Source: Aquamicrobium sp.
GTDB lineage: Bacteria; Pseudomonadota; Alphaproteobacteria; Rhizobiales; Rhizobiaceae
NCBI GenBank assembly: GCA_019739225.1
Contig: JAHHDT010000005.1
Coordinates: 1,178,001-1,242,000 of the forward strand
Length of the DNA: 64,000 nucleotides
Direction of reading: 5' to 3'
Shown here one piece after another: positions 42,296 to 50,833 of the stretch. Made by a program: the position numbers and the translations under genes. Each line of letters starts with the position of its first letter. Position 1 is the stretch's first letter. The notes below the pieces were generated by a model. The model saw only the letters and a program-made list of their open reading frames with translations, did not search any database and was not told where the DNA came from.

Positions 42296-43357
42296 ATGAC
42301 GATTTCGGATCGGATTAAGAGCTTATCCGGCAGCGGAATCAGCCGCCGAACGTTTGGCGGTCTGACGCTGGCAACAATTGCCGGCACGCAGGCAGCGACA
42401 GGTCCGGCGGCCGCTGCCGAGGAATTCGAACTCAAGATGCAGTTCGCCTCGCCGGACGGGACGCCGTGGAACGACATGGACCGGCGCTTCGGCGCGCAAC
42501 TCGAGGCCATCACCGGCGGCCGCGCCAAGATGGCCTATTTCCCGCCGAATTCAGTGACGCCCTTCAAGGACTGGCTGCAGGCCACGGGCTCGGGGCTTCT
42601 CGACATCGGCTTCGTCTGGCATCCGGCCTTGCCGGGCAAATTTCCGCAACTCGAACTCTTCAGCCTGCCCGGCATGTCCAGGAACCAGACCGTGGCCAGC
42701 GTCGTCTATTGGCGGCTATGCGAGATGTTCCCGGAGATGCGGGAGCTCTTCACGGATGCGGACAATGTCGTCGATCTCGCGACATTCGTCGCGATGGGAT
42801 CGCATCTCCACACCAAGGAACCTGTACGTACCCTCGCGGATCTCAAGGGCAAGGTCCTCGCTGCACAGGACTCCGCCGGCGTGCAGGTTGTCGAGAAACT
42901 TGGCGCCAGCGCCAGCGTGATGGTCGGCCCCGATGCCTACCTCGCCATGCAGCGGGGCGCCGTTGACGGCGTGCTTTGCGCATGGGGCTGGGTGAACAAC
43001 TTCAAGCTCAACGAGGTCACGACCTACCACACGCTGCTCAACCTCAACCCCGGCACCTATTCGACGGTGATGAACAAGGACACCTACGCGAAACTCACCG
43101 AGGACGAGAAGAAGCACCTTGCCGACCTGCTGCCGGTCTACTTCTTCAACAACACCACGGACGGCGCAGCGACGGCCATCGCCGGGATCCCGGCGGACAA
43201 CATATTCACGCTTTCGCCGGAGGACCAGGCAACGCTGACCGGCGAGATGAAGCCATTGTGGGATGAATGGGTGAAGAAGGCGGACGCGGCCGGCCTGCCG
43301 GGCGAGACGATTATCGCCGAGGCGTCTCGGTTGCTGAAGCTGTACGATCAGAACTGA
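42296..43357 (+). CDS. TRAP transporter solute-binding protein (DctP family)
   Basis: 353 residues from the ATG at 42296, chosen because GGGAGGG lies five bases before it (a tandem ATG at 42293 is too close). A twin-arginine signal SRRTFGGLTLA with cleavage near AAAAEE indicates Tat export. Mature-domain features include LQFASPDGTPWNDMDRRFG-like opening, LADLKGKVLAAQDSAGVQVVEKLGA and WGWVNNFKLNEVTTYHT, where the DctP selectivity region lies. Ligands are usually organic acids. Confidence 0.9.
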   Translation: MTISDRIKSLSGSGISRRTFGGLTLATIAGTQAATGPAAAAEEFELKMQFASPDGTPWNDMDRRFGAQLEAITGGRAKMAYFPPNSVTPFKDWLQATGSGLLDIGFVWHPALPGKFPQLELFSLPGMSRNQTVASVVYWRLCEMFPEMRELFTDADNVVDLATFVAMGSHLHTKEPVRTLADLKGKVLAAQDSAGVQVVEKLGASASVMVGPDAYLAMQRGAVDGVLCAWGWVNNFKLNEVTTYHTLLNLNPGTYSTVMNKDTYAKLTEDEKKHLADLLPVYFFNNTTDGAATAIAGIPADNIFTLSPEDQATLTGEMKPLWDEWVKKADAAGLPGETIIAEASRLLKLYDQN

Positions 43358-43424
43358 AGCGGTTGAGCGACGGGCGCCGCAGCAGGCGTCCTCTGTTCGC
43401 ACCATACGGCTGACAGGAACCTCA

Positions 43425-45353
43425 TTGGCAACGACCGATATTGACGGCGCTGCGCCGCCGGACAGCGTTACCGCCACGGGATTGAGCCGCGCGCTCGCGT
43501 GGCCCGCCCGTTTGTCGATCCTCGTCGGCGGCGTGGCTCTCCTGGTTATGATGGGCGTGACGGTTTCCGATGTCACCCTGCGCAACCTGTTCTCCATCGT
43601 CGTGCCGGGCGGCATGGAAATGACCGGGCTGCTGATGATCCTGGTTGCGCTGTCCGCCCTCGCTGCGGTCGAACTCGCCCGGGCACACATACGCGTCGAC
43701 ATTCTTGTGCAGATGATGCCGGAATATGCGCGGCTGCCGACGCTCGCGGGTGGCCTCATGCTGACGCTCGGCACCGTCGTCATCACCGCCGCGCAGGTGT
43801 TGCAGCAAACGCTCTATCTGAGCAGCAACGCCATCGTCACCGGTGTGCTGAGGGTGCCGGAATGGCCTTTCGTTTTATGCGGTGCGATCTTTCTGGCGCT
43901 GTTCGCGCTGGCTCTGCTGGCCAATCTCGCTTCAACGTTGCGCGAACTCTGGAAGCGCAACGACGTGCGCTGTTGGGGGATCCTGCTACTCTGGATCGCG
44001 GTCTCGGCCGCCATACTGAGCCTCATCCTTTTTCCGCAGCTATTCCCGTTCGAAATGTCGCGCACGGCGCGAGGCATCGTTGTGGTGGGAATGTGCTTCG
44101 GGCTCATCTTCCTGGGCATCCATGTCGCGGCGGCGATGGGACTGGCTGCGCTGGTCGGTATCAGCCTGTTGATCGGTTCGGGCGCGAGCCTCACAAGTCT
44201 GGGCACCACCACGATCGGCGTGATTAGCGACCAGACCTGGAGTGTCGTGCCGCTGTTCACCTGGATGGGACTGATCATCGTCGCATCCGGCTTTGCGGAG
44301 GAGCTCTATCGCGCGGCCTATCGCTGGATCGGGCACTTGCCGGGCGGGCTGGCATCTGCCAGCACCGTCGCCTGTGCCGGCCTGTCCTCCATCGTCGGAG
44401 ACACGCTGTCGGGCGTTTACAGCATGGGCTCGATCGCCCTTCCGCAGATGCGCTCCTACGGCTACGACATGAAGTTGGCCACGGCTTCGATCGCCTGCGC
44501 GGCAACCATCGGCGTGATGATCCCGCCAAGCCTCGCATTCATCGTCTACGGCATGATCACCGAGGTCTCGATCGGCAAGCTCTTCATGGCCGGGGTGTTG
44601 CCGGGCATCCTTTTCGCAGTGATCCTTGTCGGCCTGATCACGATAAGAGCATGGCTCAACCCATCGCTGGCGCCGCGCGGCGAAAAGAGCCAGTGGGGCG
44701 AGCGCATGCAGGCGAGCGGGAAAGTGTGGCCGATCCTGTTGCTGATGCTGCTGGTGCTGGGTGGCATCTACACCGGCTCGGTCACGGCGAACGAGGCCGG
44801 CGGCGTAGGGGTCTTCGGCGCGCTGCTCATCGCTGTGGCGACCCGGCGTCTGACCTGGGAGGCGTTCTGGCGCTCGATCGAACAGACGGTTCGCCTGACA
44901 GCGGGCATACTACTCATCTTCATACTGGCAACCGCTTTCAGCCGCTTCATCGCCATCAGCGGGCTGACGCAGCAGATTGCCGATGCGGTGATCGGTCTGC
45001 AGCTTGGACCCTATCAGCTCATTGGCGCGATCCTCCTGTTCTACGTGCTGATCGGCATGTTCATGAACGCGCTGCCGGCCCTGGTGCTGACCGTCCCGCT
45101 GTTCTACCCGATCGCCATGAGCGCGGGTTTCGATCCCGTCTGGTTCGGGGTGCTCGTCGTGATCATGGTGGAGCTCGGCGTCGTCACCCCGCCGATCGGC
45201 GTCAACGTCTTCGCCATCGCGTCGATGACCAGGGACGTCACGATGTATCAGGTCTTTCAGGGCGTGCTTCCGTTCTGGATCGCCTATCTGGTTCTGATCC
45301 TGCTGATCGTCATGTTTCCGCAGATCAGCCTGTTCCTGCCCTCGCTGATGTGA
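43425..45353 (+). CDS. TRAP transporter fused small and large permease (DctQM)
   Basis: 642 residues. Residues 1 to about 190 are the four-helix DctQ subunit (LLVMMGVTVSDVTLRNLF, VELARAHIRVDILV); residues about 205-642 are DctM (MGLAALVGISLLIGSG, AGLSSIVGDTLSGVYSMGSIALPQM, GVMIPPSLAFIVYG, ELGVVTPPIGVNVFAIASMT). The start codon is TTG at 43425 with AGGAA upstream; no nearer ATG preserves the DctQ N-terminus. Fused QM permeases are known in the family. Driven by a Na+ or H+ gradient, it works with the preceding binding protein. Confidence 0.9.
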   Translation: MATTDIDGAAPPDSVTATGLSRALAWPARLSILVGGVALLVMMGVTVSDVTLRNLFSIVVPGGMEMTGLLMILVALSALAAVELARAHIRVDILVQMMPEYARLPTLAGGLMLTLGTVVITAAQVLQQTLYLSSNAIVTGVLRVPEWPFVLCGAIFLALFALALLANLASTLRELWKRNDVRCWGILLLWIAVSAAILSLILFPQLFPFEMSRTARGIVVVGMCFGLIFLGIHVAAAMGLAALVGISLLIGSGASLTSLGTTTIGVISDQTWSVVPLFTWMGLIIVASGFAEELYRAAYRWIGHLPGGLASASTVACAGLSSIVGDTLSGVYSMGSIALPQMRSYGYDMKLATASIACAATIGVMIPPSLAFIVYGMITEVSIGKLFMAGVLPGILFAVILVGLITIRAWLNPSLAPRGEKSQWGERMQASGKVWPILLLMLLVLGGIYTGSVTANEAGGVGVFGALLIAVATRRLTWEAFWRSIEQTVRLTAGILLIFILATAFSRFIAISGLTQQIADAVIGLQLGPYQLIGAILLFYVLIGMFMNALPALVLTVPLFYPIAMSAGFDPVWFGVLVVIMVELGVVTPPIGVNVFAIASMTRDVTMYQVFQGVLPFWIAYLVLILLIVMFPQISLFLPSLM

Positions 45354-45388
45354 GCGACGCGACGCGGGGGACGGCTTCGGATGCCCGG

Positions 45389-45718
45389 TCAATCGTCTTC
45401 CTGCGCGATGCTGCGGATATATGCGGCGAGGTCGTCGGCTTGTTGCCCGTCCGGATCGAAATTCGGCATCACGACGTGCTTGAGGAAGACCGGACCGCGC
45501 AGCATCTCGCGCAATATTCCGTAGGGCACATTTGCCCCGACTTCGCGGAGTGGCGGCGCGGCGGGCAATGTGCTCCCGTCGGTCCGTGCAAGCGCATGAC
45601 ACGCCCCGCAGTTGGCTTCAGCAATGCGACGCCCTCGAAAGGCGCTCTCGCGCTCATCGTCCGCAAGGCCGCAGGACTGCGACGCGACCAGTGCCAGGAT
45701 GGATAGAACAATCCGCAT
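45389..45718 (-). CDS. Small periplasmic cytochrome c
   Basis: 109 residues with a Sec signal peptide (cut near residue 19) and a single heme site Cys37-x-x-Cys40-His41 (NCGACH). The distal ligand is probably the Met in VVMPNF. PPLREVGANVPYGILREML and ADDLAAYIRSIAQ are typical class I features. It is preceded by an FNR/FixK-type box centred about 62 bases before its start, compatible with activation under low oxygen. It is convergent with the TRAP permease. Confidence 0.9.
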   Translation of the reverse strand: MRIVLSILALVASQSCGLADDERESAFRGRRIAEANCGACHALARTDGSTLPAAPPLREVGANVPYGILREMLRGPVFLKHVVMPNFDPDGQQADDLAAYIRSIAQEDD

Positions 45719-45773
45719 GGTTGAAATACCTCACGGCCGGGCGCTACGCTGGCGAAAGCAGTCCCTTCAGGCC

Positions 45774-45787
45774 TTGATTTCGGTCAA
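45774..45787. promoter_or_regulatory. FNR/FixK-type box between cytochrome c and ACD-GNAT genes
   Basis: TTGATTTCGGTCAA, the TTGA-N6-TCAA dyad used by FNR/FixK/Anr-family regulators. It sits in the divergent gap, centred 62 bases upstream of the cytochrome start and about 153 bases upstream of the ACD-GNAT start. Confidence 0.6.
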
Positions 45788-45933
45788 TCGCGGCTGGCAA
45801 GCGGGTCCGTTGTAACTCGTCGACGCACTCCACCATATCGTGCATTTTGCATATGCCTCGCAGCACATTGGCGCTTTGATCCAGGACAAGCACGCTGTGC
45901 TGGAACGCAATATCGAGAGGGAATGGGGATCCG

Positions 45934-48612
45934 ATGAGCAGCAGGAATCTCGACTTCGCTGTGCGGCCGCGATCGCTTGCGGTTATCGGCGCCTCCATCC
46001 GTCCAGGCTCCGTTGGGCGCGTCGTCATCGACAATATCGTGGGCGGCGGGTTCACCGGTGCCGTCTGGCCGGTCAATCCCAAATATCGGCAGGTGTCCGG
46101 TCTGCCATGCTATCCGGATGCGGCCGCGCTGCCTGAGGCGCCGGACCTCGCCATCGTCATGACGCCGGCCGCAACCGTTCCACAGATTATCGATGAGCTC
46201 GGTAAAAAGGGCTGTCGCGCGGGCGTCGTGATCACTGCCGGGCTGACGCCTGAGAACGGACTTCGCCAGGCAATGCTCGATGCCGCGCGCCCTCATCTTT
46301 TCAGGATCATAGGCCCCAACACGGTGGGCCTGATGATCCCGCCGTTGAAGTTGAATGCGGGTTTCGCGCATATGGCGGCGCGGCCCGGCAACATAGCGCT
46401 GCTGTCCCAGTCCGGCGCCATCGCCACCTCTCTGATAGACTGGGCCGGCGAAAACAATGTGGGCTTCTCCTACATTGTTTCGCTCGGCGATATGGCTGAT
46501 GTGGACGTTGGCGATTGGCTCGATCTCCTTGCCGGAGACCCGACCACGCGGGCGGTCGTGATGTATCTGGAGTCAATCCCCGAACCGCGAAAATTCATGT
46601 CGGCAGCCCGCGCTGCCGCTCGCATCAAGCCAGTGATCGCAATCAAGTCCGGACGTCATGAAGAGGCAGCCAAGGCGGCTTCCACACACACCGGAGCGCT
46701 CTCCGGTGCCGATCGGGTGGTCGACGCCGCCTTGCGCCGAGCAGGGATATTGCGCGTCGATGGCCTCGCTGAACTTTTCGACGCCGCGGAGATCATTGCG
46801 CGGTTTGCACCGCTGGATCGGGCGCGCATTGGCATCGTGACCAATGGCGGTGGCGCCGGCGTGCTGGCCGTGGACGGATTGATCGACCTCGGTGGTGAAC
46901 TCGCTCACCTCGCGCCGCAAACACTCTCGGCACTGGACGATGCTCTGCCTCCGACGTGGTCGCGCGCAAATCCGGTCGACATCATCGGCGATGCGCCACC
47001 GGAACGCTACCGGGCGTCGGTGGCTGCGGTCGCCGCCGATCCCGGCGTCGACGCGCTGGTCGTGCTCAATTGCCCGACTGGCCTCGCATCGCCCGTAGAT
47101 GCCGCGAAAGCCGTAGCCGACCTTGCCACGAACGGACTGATCGACGGCAAGCCGGTGATCTCATGCTGGCTGGGCGAGCAGACCGCACGAGAGGGCAGGG
47201 CGATCCTTCAGGAAGCGGGAATACCCAGCGTCAACACGCCCGCGGAAGTCGCGCGCGCCACGCGGTTTCTCTCGGATTGGTCCAAGGCCCAGCAGGCGCT
47301 CAGCCGCGTGCCGGCAACGCGTGGCGAGGACGTATCCGTCGATCGCGCCGCAGCGCTGGCGATCTTCCGACAGGTAGCTGCCGACGGTCGCAGGATGCTC
47401 ACCGAACCGGAAGCCAAGGCCGTCATCGGCGCCTATGGAATGGATGTACCGGAAACTGTTGTGGCTGCCACGCCTGACGCCGTGCGAACGGCGGCGCAAC
47501 CGATGCTCGCTGCTGGCGGCAAGGTCGCCGTCAAACTGTTGTCGAAAGCGATTTCGCACAAATCGGACGTTGGTGGCGTGGTGCTGGGGATCGAGACCGA
47601 CGACGCCGCGGCCGAGGCGGCGGGCGCGATCGGTGAACGAGTGCGGAAGCTTCGGCCGGATGCGGACATACGGGGTTTTGCAGTGCAGCCGATGATCGAA
47701 CGCAACCATGCCCAGGAACTGATCCTTGGCATGAGCATCGATCCGATCTTCGGTCCGGTCCTCCTGTTCGGGGCCGGCGGGGTCGCGGTCGAGGTCGTTG
47801 ACGACACCGCCATGGCGTTGCCGCCGATGGACGAGGTGTTGGCCGGCGATCTCATCGAACGGACTCGTATCGGCCGGTTGTTGGCGGGCTTTCGCGACCG
47901 CAAGCCTGCCGACCGCGCCGCGATCGTCAAGGCGCTCAACGGTCTGTCGCAGCTTGTCGTGGACTTTCCCTGCCTGGTCGGTATCGACATAAACCCGCTG
48001 CTGGCCGATGCCGACGGCGCCATCGCGCTCGATGCACGGATAGAGATCGACCCCGAACGCGTCGATGAACCTGGCCCGAACCCAGCGCTTGTGATCCGGC
48101 CATACCCCGCCGAATGGGCCAAGAGTGTCACGCTCGGGGATCAAGACTTCGATATTCGTCCGATCAAGCCGGCGGACGTGGCCCTGTATCCGCGGTTCCT
48201 CGCCAGAGTGTCTCCCGAGGATGTGCGCCTGCGTTTCCTGGCGCCTCGGCGTCGGTTTCCCGACGAAATGCTCAAGCGGCTGACGCAACTCGACTATGAC
48301 CGGGATATCGCCTTCCTCGCTCTTGAAGACAGCGGCGATCTGGCAGCGGTCGGCCGGCTGTCTTGCGATCCGGGGCGCGAGCGCGCGGAATACGCGATCC
48401 TCGTGCGCAGCGACTTGCAGGGCCACGGTCTGGGTTGGGCGCTTTTGCATCACCTGCTGGACTACGCCCGCGCGGAAAAGGTAGGGGTCATCGAGGGGCT
48501 GGTCCTGGCCGAAAACTTAAAGATGCTCGCCATGTGCCGCGAGGCCGGTTTCAAGGTCGAACCCCATCCGGAAGAAGCGGGCGCCATGCGTGTCTGGCTC
48601 GTCCTGCGATAG
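45934..48612 (+). CDS. ADP-forming acyl-CoA synthetase (ACD) fused to GNAT acetyltransferase, Pat-like
   Basis: 892 residues. Residues 1-450 are the CoA-binding and ligase-CoA domains (LAVIGASIRPGSVGRVVIDNI, FRIIGPNTVGLM, ALLSQSGAIATSLIDWA, STHTGALSGADRVVDAALRRAG with the His-containing loop). About 480-715 is the ATP-grasp domain (GKVAVKLLSKAISHKSDVGGVVLG). About 730-892 is a GNAT domain (EYAILVRSDLQGHGLGWALLHHLLDYAR). This layout is that of protein lysine acetyltransferase Pat/PatZ, which silences acyl-CoA synthetases, or of bifunctional acetate-CoA ligases. ADP-forming activity depends on the loop His, which appears present. Shares its upstream region with a cytochrome c and an FNR-type box. 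Confidence 0.93.
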   Translation: MSSRNLDFAVRPRSLAVIGASIRPGSVGRVVIDNIVGGGFTGAVWPVNPKYRQVSGLPCYPDAAALPEAPDLAIVMTPAATVPQIIDELGKKGCRAGVVITAGLTPENGLRQAMLDAARPHLFRIIGPNTVGLMIPPLKLNAGFAHMAARPGNIALLSQSGAIATSLIDWAGENNVGFSYIVSLGDMADVDVGDWLDLLAGDPTTRAVVMYLESIPEPRKFMSAARAAARIKPVIAIKSGRHEEAAKAASTHTGALSGADRVVDAALRRAGILRVDGLAELFDAAEIIARFAPLDRARIGIVTNGGGAGVLAVDGLIDLGGELAHLAPQTLSALDDALPPTWSRANPVDIIGDAPPERYRASVAAVAADPGVDALVVLNCPTGLASPVDAAKAVADLATNGLIDGKPVISCWLGEQTAREGRAILQEAGIPSVNTPAEVARATRFLSDWSKAQQALSRVPATRGEDVSVDRAAALAIFRQVAADGRRMLTEPEAKAVIGAYGMDVPETVVAATPDAVRTAAQPMLAAGGKVAVKLLSKAISHKSDVGGVVLGIETDDAAAEAAGAIGERVRKLRPDADIRGFAVQPMIERNHAQELILGMSIDPIFGPVLLFGAGGVAVEVVDDTAMALPPMDEVLAGDLIERTRIGRLLAGFRDRKPADRAAIVKALNGLSQLVVDFPCLVGIDINPLLADADGAIALDARIEIDPERVDEPGPNPALVIRPYPAEWAKSVTLGDQDFDIRPIKPADVALYPRFLARVSPEDVRLRFLAPRRRFPDEMLKRLTQLDYDRDIAFLALEDSGDLAAVGRLSCDPGRERAEYAILVRSDLQGHGLGWALLHHLLDYARAEKVGVIEGLVLAENLKMLAMCREAGFKVEPHPEEAGAMRVWLVLR

Positions 48613-48681
48613 GCCGCCATGAAGCCGATCACACCTTTCGGCGCTCCCGGATAACTGAGGCTACGATCCAGGTCGCCAAGA

Positions 48682-49086
48682 CTAACGCTGCATTGTCGCC
48701 AGATAATCGCTGAGCGCATGAATGCGCTCCTGGGTTATCGCCTCGCCACCGATTGGTCCGTAGGTTGCTTCGTCGCCCGCCAGGAACTCGCGGCCCCATA
48801 CCGGCATTTCGCGCGTACCGTGGCCGGGGACCACATATCGCCCGTCGATCAACGCGAAGACCTTCCAGTAGGGAAAATCGCCGCCATTTGCCGCGGACAG
48901 CATCGTCAGGTCGGCCGGAGCCGTACGAAGCTCGGTCGCCAAGGGACCGTCGCCGCGGCCTCCTTCGCCATGGCAAACCGCGCAGGAAGCAAGATATTCG
49001 GCCTGTCCATAGGCGATCTCCTCCGTCCAGCCAGATGACTGGACCAGGACCAGCAGAAGTGTCAGGGCGGCTGTTGATATGCGCAT
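48682..49086 (-). CDS. Periplasmic cytochrome c
   Basis: 134 residues from the ATG at 49086, selected over one at 49101 because AGGAG lies seven bases before it. A signal peptide ends near residue 21. One heme site: Cys35-x-x-Cys38-His39 (SCAVCHG). GRGDGPLATELRTAPADLTML and PVWGREF with later Met candidates match the family of small diheme-like or c551-type proteins. A perfect FNR/FixK box is centred 55 bases upstream of the start, the spacing expected for class II activation with a short leader. Confidence 0.9.
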   Translation of the reverse strand: MRISTAALTLLLVLVQSSGWTEEIAYGQAEYLASCAVCHGEGGRGDGPLATELRTAPADLTMLSAANGGDFPYWKVFALIDGRYVVPGHGTREMPVWGREFLAGDEATYGPIGGEAITQERIHALSDYLATMQR

Positions 49087-49134
49087 GACGAAGCTCCTCA
49101 TGGCGAAAGCTATCTTCGTCAGGCCTGCATGGCT

Positions 49135-49148
49135 TTGATCGGCATCAA
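49135..49148. promoter_or_regulatory. Perfect FNR/FixK box upstream of cytochrome c gene
   Basis: TTGATCGGCATCAA matches the consensus TTGAT-N4-ATCAA at every position. Centred at 49141.5; placing it at -41.5 puts transcription start near 49100, with a weak TAGCTT -10 at 49107-49112 on the minus strand. Confidence 0.75.
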
Positions 49149-49190
49149 GCGGCAGCGTCGGCCGGTCGCTCGTGGCAATTTCACGCCAGG

Positions 49191-49640
49191 CTATTCGTCA
49201 ATGGCTTCGCGCCCGGACATGTCCTCGATGTGGATGCGGAAGAAGACGTGCCCGGCATGGTCGGAAAGCGGCGGGGTGACCGGCTTGAGAGATCCCGGTT
49301 CCCACCAGCTTGTGTGCTGGCTGAGCAGCGACCATGCATAATCCCTCTGTCTTTTGGAGCCGATGCGGTCAGGCAGTTCTTCGAAGCGTCCTTCTGCCAC
49401 AACGCTCCTCCAGTTGCGGCCGTCGCCCTTTTCCTCGACGAGAAGTGCGACGTTCGGGTTCATGCGCATCGTTTCCAGCTTGCGGCCCGGCATGGTGAAG
49501 GCGTAGGCGCAGCTTTCCGAGTAGGCGTAGAAAATCGGAACAAGGTAGGGCCGGTCGGCATGTGCGCAGGCAAGACGCGCTAGCCGGTTTGCGGAAACAA
49601 GCGCTGTGCATTGGGCTTGTGGAATATCGCGGATGATCAT
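49191..49640 (-). CDS. Pyridoxamine 5'-phosphate oxidase-fold flavoprotein, NimA-like
   Basis: 149 residues. RLARLACAHADRPYLVPIFYAYSESCAYAFTMPGRKLETMRMNPNVALLVEE is the split-barrel FMN-binding core, and NWRSVVAEGRFEELPD follows. This is the NimA/PPOX_2 subgroup, small flavoproteins linked to stress and nitro-compound reduction. It is not closely related in sequence to the PPOX protein at 14.3 kb. Upstream lies TTGA-N7-TCAA, one base too long for a proper FNR box. It is transcribed in the same direction as the cytochrome c gene, 105 bases upstream of it. Confidence 0.87.
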   Translation of the reverse strand: MIIRDIPQAQCTALVSANRLARLACAHADRPYLVPIFYAYSESCAYAFTMPGRKLETMRMNPNVALLVEEKGDGRNWRSVVAEGRFEELPDRIGSKRQRDYAWSLLSQHTSWWEPGSLKPVTPPLSDHAGHVFFRIHIEDMSGREAIDE

Positions 49641-49770
49641 GGCAGCGTCCTCGTTGAAGGCCCATCAATAGGCAAGTGATCCCGGCCCCGCTTTGTCGCT
49701 GGTCAATTCCGCCAAGCCCGTTGCACGCCATTCGTTCGCCGGGACGCTGCACCGTCAGTTCAGCGCCCGA

Positions 49771-50676
49771 TCAGGAATCGAGCCGCAGTTGGGCCAATGC
49801 GCGGCGGATTTCGTTGCCCAGAAGGCGTTCGGGTGGCGAGATGCCCGACGATGCCGACATCACGACGCCGATCCTCAGGTTGAGAAGAACGTCGTGCATC
49901 AGGGGCACGAAGCATAGCGTGCCCTGCTGAATGTCCTCGTAGAAGCCGATCTTGGTGTAGAGACCCAGCCCGCGGCCGGCCAGGATCATCTGCTTGGCAA
50001 CGTGCAGCGTGTCGGTAAAGCAGTTGGTCGACAGCGCCGCCGACATGCCGGAAATCGCCTGATCGATGATCGAGTTGCGGCCACGCGCGTCGACCGTGCG
50101 AACCATCTTCTGGCCAGCTATATCGGCAATCGTCAGGTTGGTGCGACCTGCAAACGGATGATCCGGCCGCATGATGATGCCGATCGGCGCGGTTTTTTCG
50201 GAAATGACGCGGACATCCGGATGCAGGTCGAACGTGAATGTTATGCCGATGTCGGCGAAGCCGTCTGCAACCGCCTGCATGATCTCGTCCGGCTGTGCCG
50301 TGGTGATCGAATACGTCACCTGCGGATAGATGCTGTTGAAGCTCAGGAGAATGCGAGGCAGAAGGCCGTAGGTCACGGAATCGATCGCGGCAATGTTCAG
50401 GTGTCCGGCGCGCAGGTCGCGGATGTCGTCCAGAAGCGTTCTGGTGCGCTCGTAGTCATGCAGCGTCTTTCGGCAGTGCTCCAGAACGATGGCCCCCGCA
50501 TCGGTCAGCGACACGCCTTCGGGGGTCCTCTCGAACAGGCGTACCCCCATCTCGGCCTCGGTACTGATGATCTTCCGGTTCACCGTGGTCGATGAAACAT
50601 TGAGGATCGCAGAGGCCTTCCGGATAGAGCCCTGCCGGGCGACTTCGTCAAAGTAGCGCAGAAAATTGGAATGCAC
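49771..50676 (-). CDS. LysR family transcriptional regulator
   Basis: 301 residues beginning with GTG at 50674-50676, which has AGGAG eight bases upstream and gives the usual LysR N-terminus (HSNFLRYFDEVARQGSIRKASAILNVSSTTVNRKI). A longer frame reaches 50724 but lacks homology. The effector domain (about 90-290) includes GHLNIAAIDSVTYGLLPRILLSF. Replacement of the usual AAxxLxxSQPALS helix by ASAILNVSSTTVNRKI suggests the subgroup near GntR-like acid regulators. It is divergent from the ten-gene import and catabolic operon and is its probable regulator. Confidence 0.92.
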   Translation of the reverse strand: MHSNFLRYFDEVARQGSIRKASAILNVSSTTVNRKIISTEAEMGVRLFERTPEGVSLTDAGAIVLEHCRKTLHDYERTRTLLDDIRDLRAGHLNIAAIDSVTYGLLPRILLSFNSIYPQVTYSITTAQPDEIMQAVADGFADIGITFTFDLHPDVRVISEKTAPIGIIMRPDHPFAGRTNLTIADIAGQKMVRTVDARGRNSIIDQAISGMSAALSTNCFTDTLHVAKQMILAGRGLGLYTKIGFYEDIQQGTLCFVPLMHDVLLNLRIGVVMSASSGISPPERLLGNEIRRALAQLRLDS

Positions 50677-50726
50677 GGCAAGGCTCCTGGAGGGGCGATG
50701 CAGAATATGCCTCACTGTTAGCATGA

Positions 50727-50742
50727 TTTTGCACTTTTTGCA
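50727..50742. promoter_or_regulatory. Direct repeat in LysR/ABC divergent region
   Basis: TTTTGCAC followed by TTTTTGCA, within a short AT-rich patch between the divergent LysR gene and the binding-protein gene. A candidate LysR site (contains T-N11-A spacing), supported only by sequence pattern and position. Confidence 0.3.
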
Positions 50743-50833
50743 TCGGCCTAATCCCTTCTACTGTTTGCGATGGAAGCCGGCACGGGGAACAGTCGGCCCA
50801 TCGCCACAATCGTTGGAACCGGGAGAACAGCAA

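Noticed and set aside
49654-49668. FNR-like box TTGA-N7-TCAA upstream of the NimA-like gene
   Set aside because: The spacing is one base too long for the FNR/FixK dyad, which requires six bases between the half-sites.
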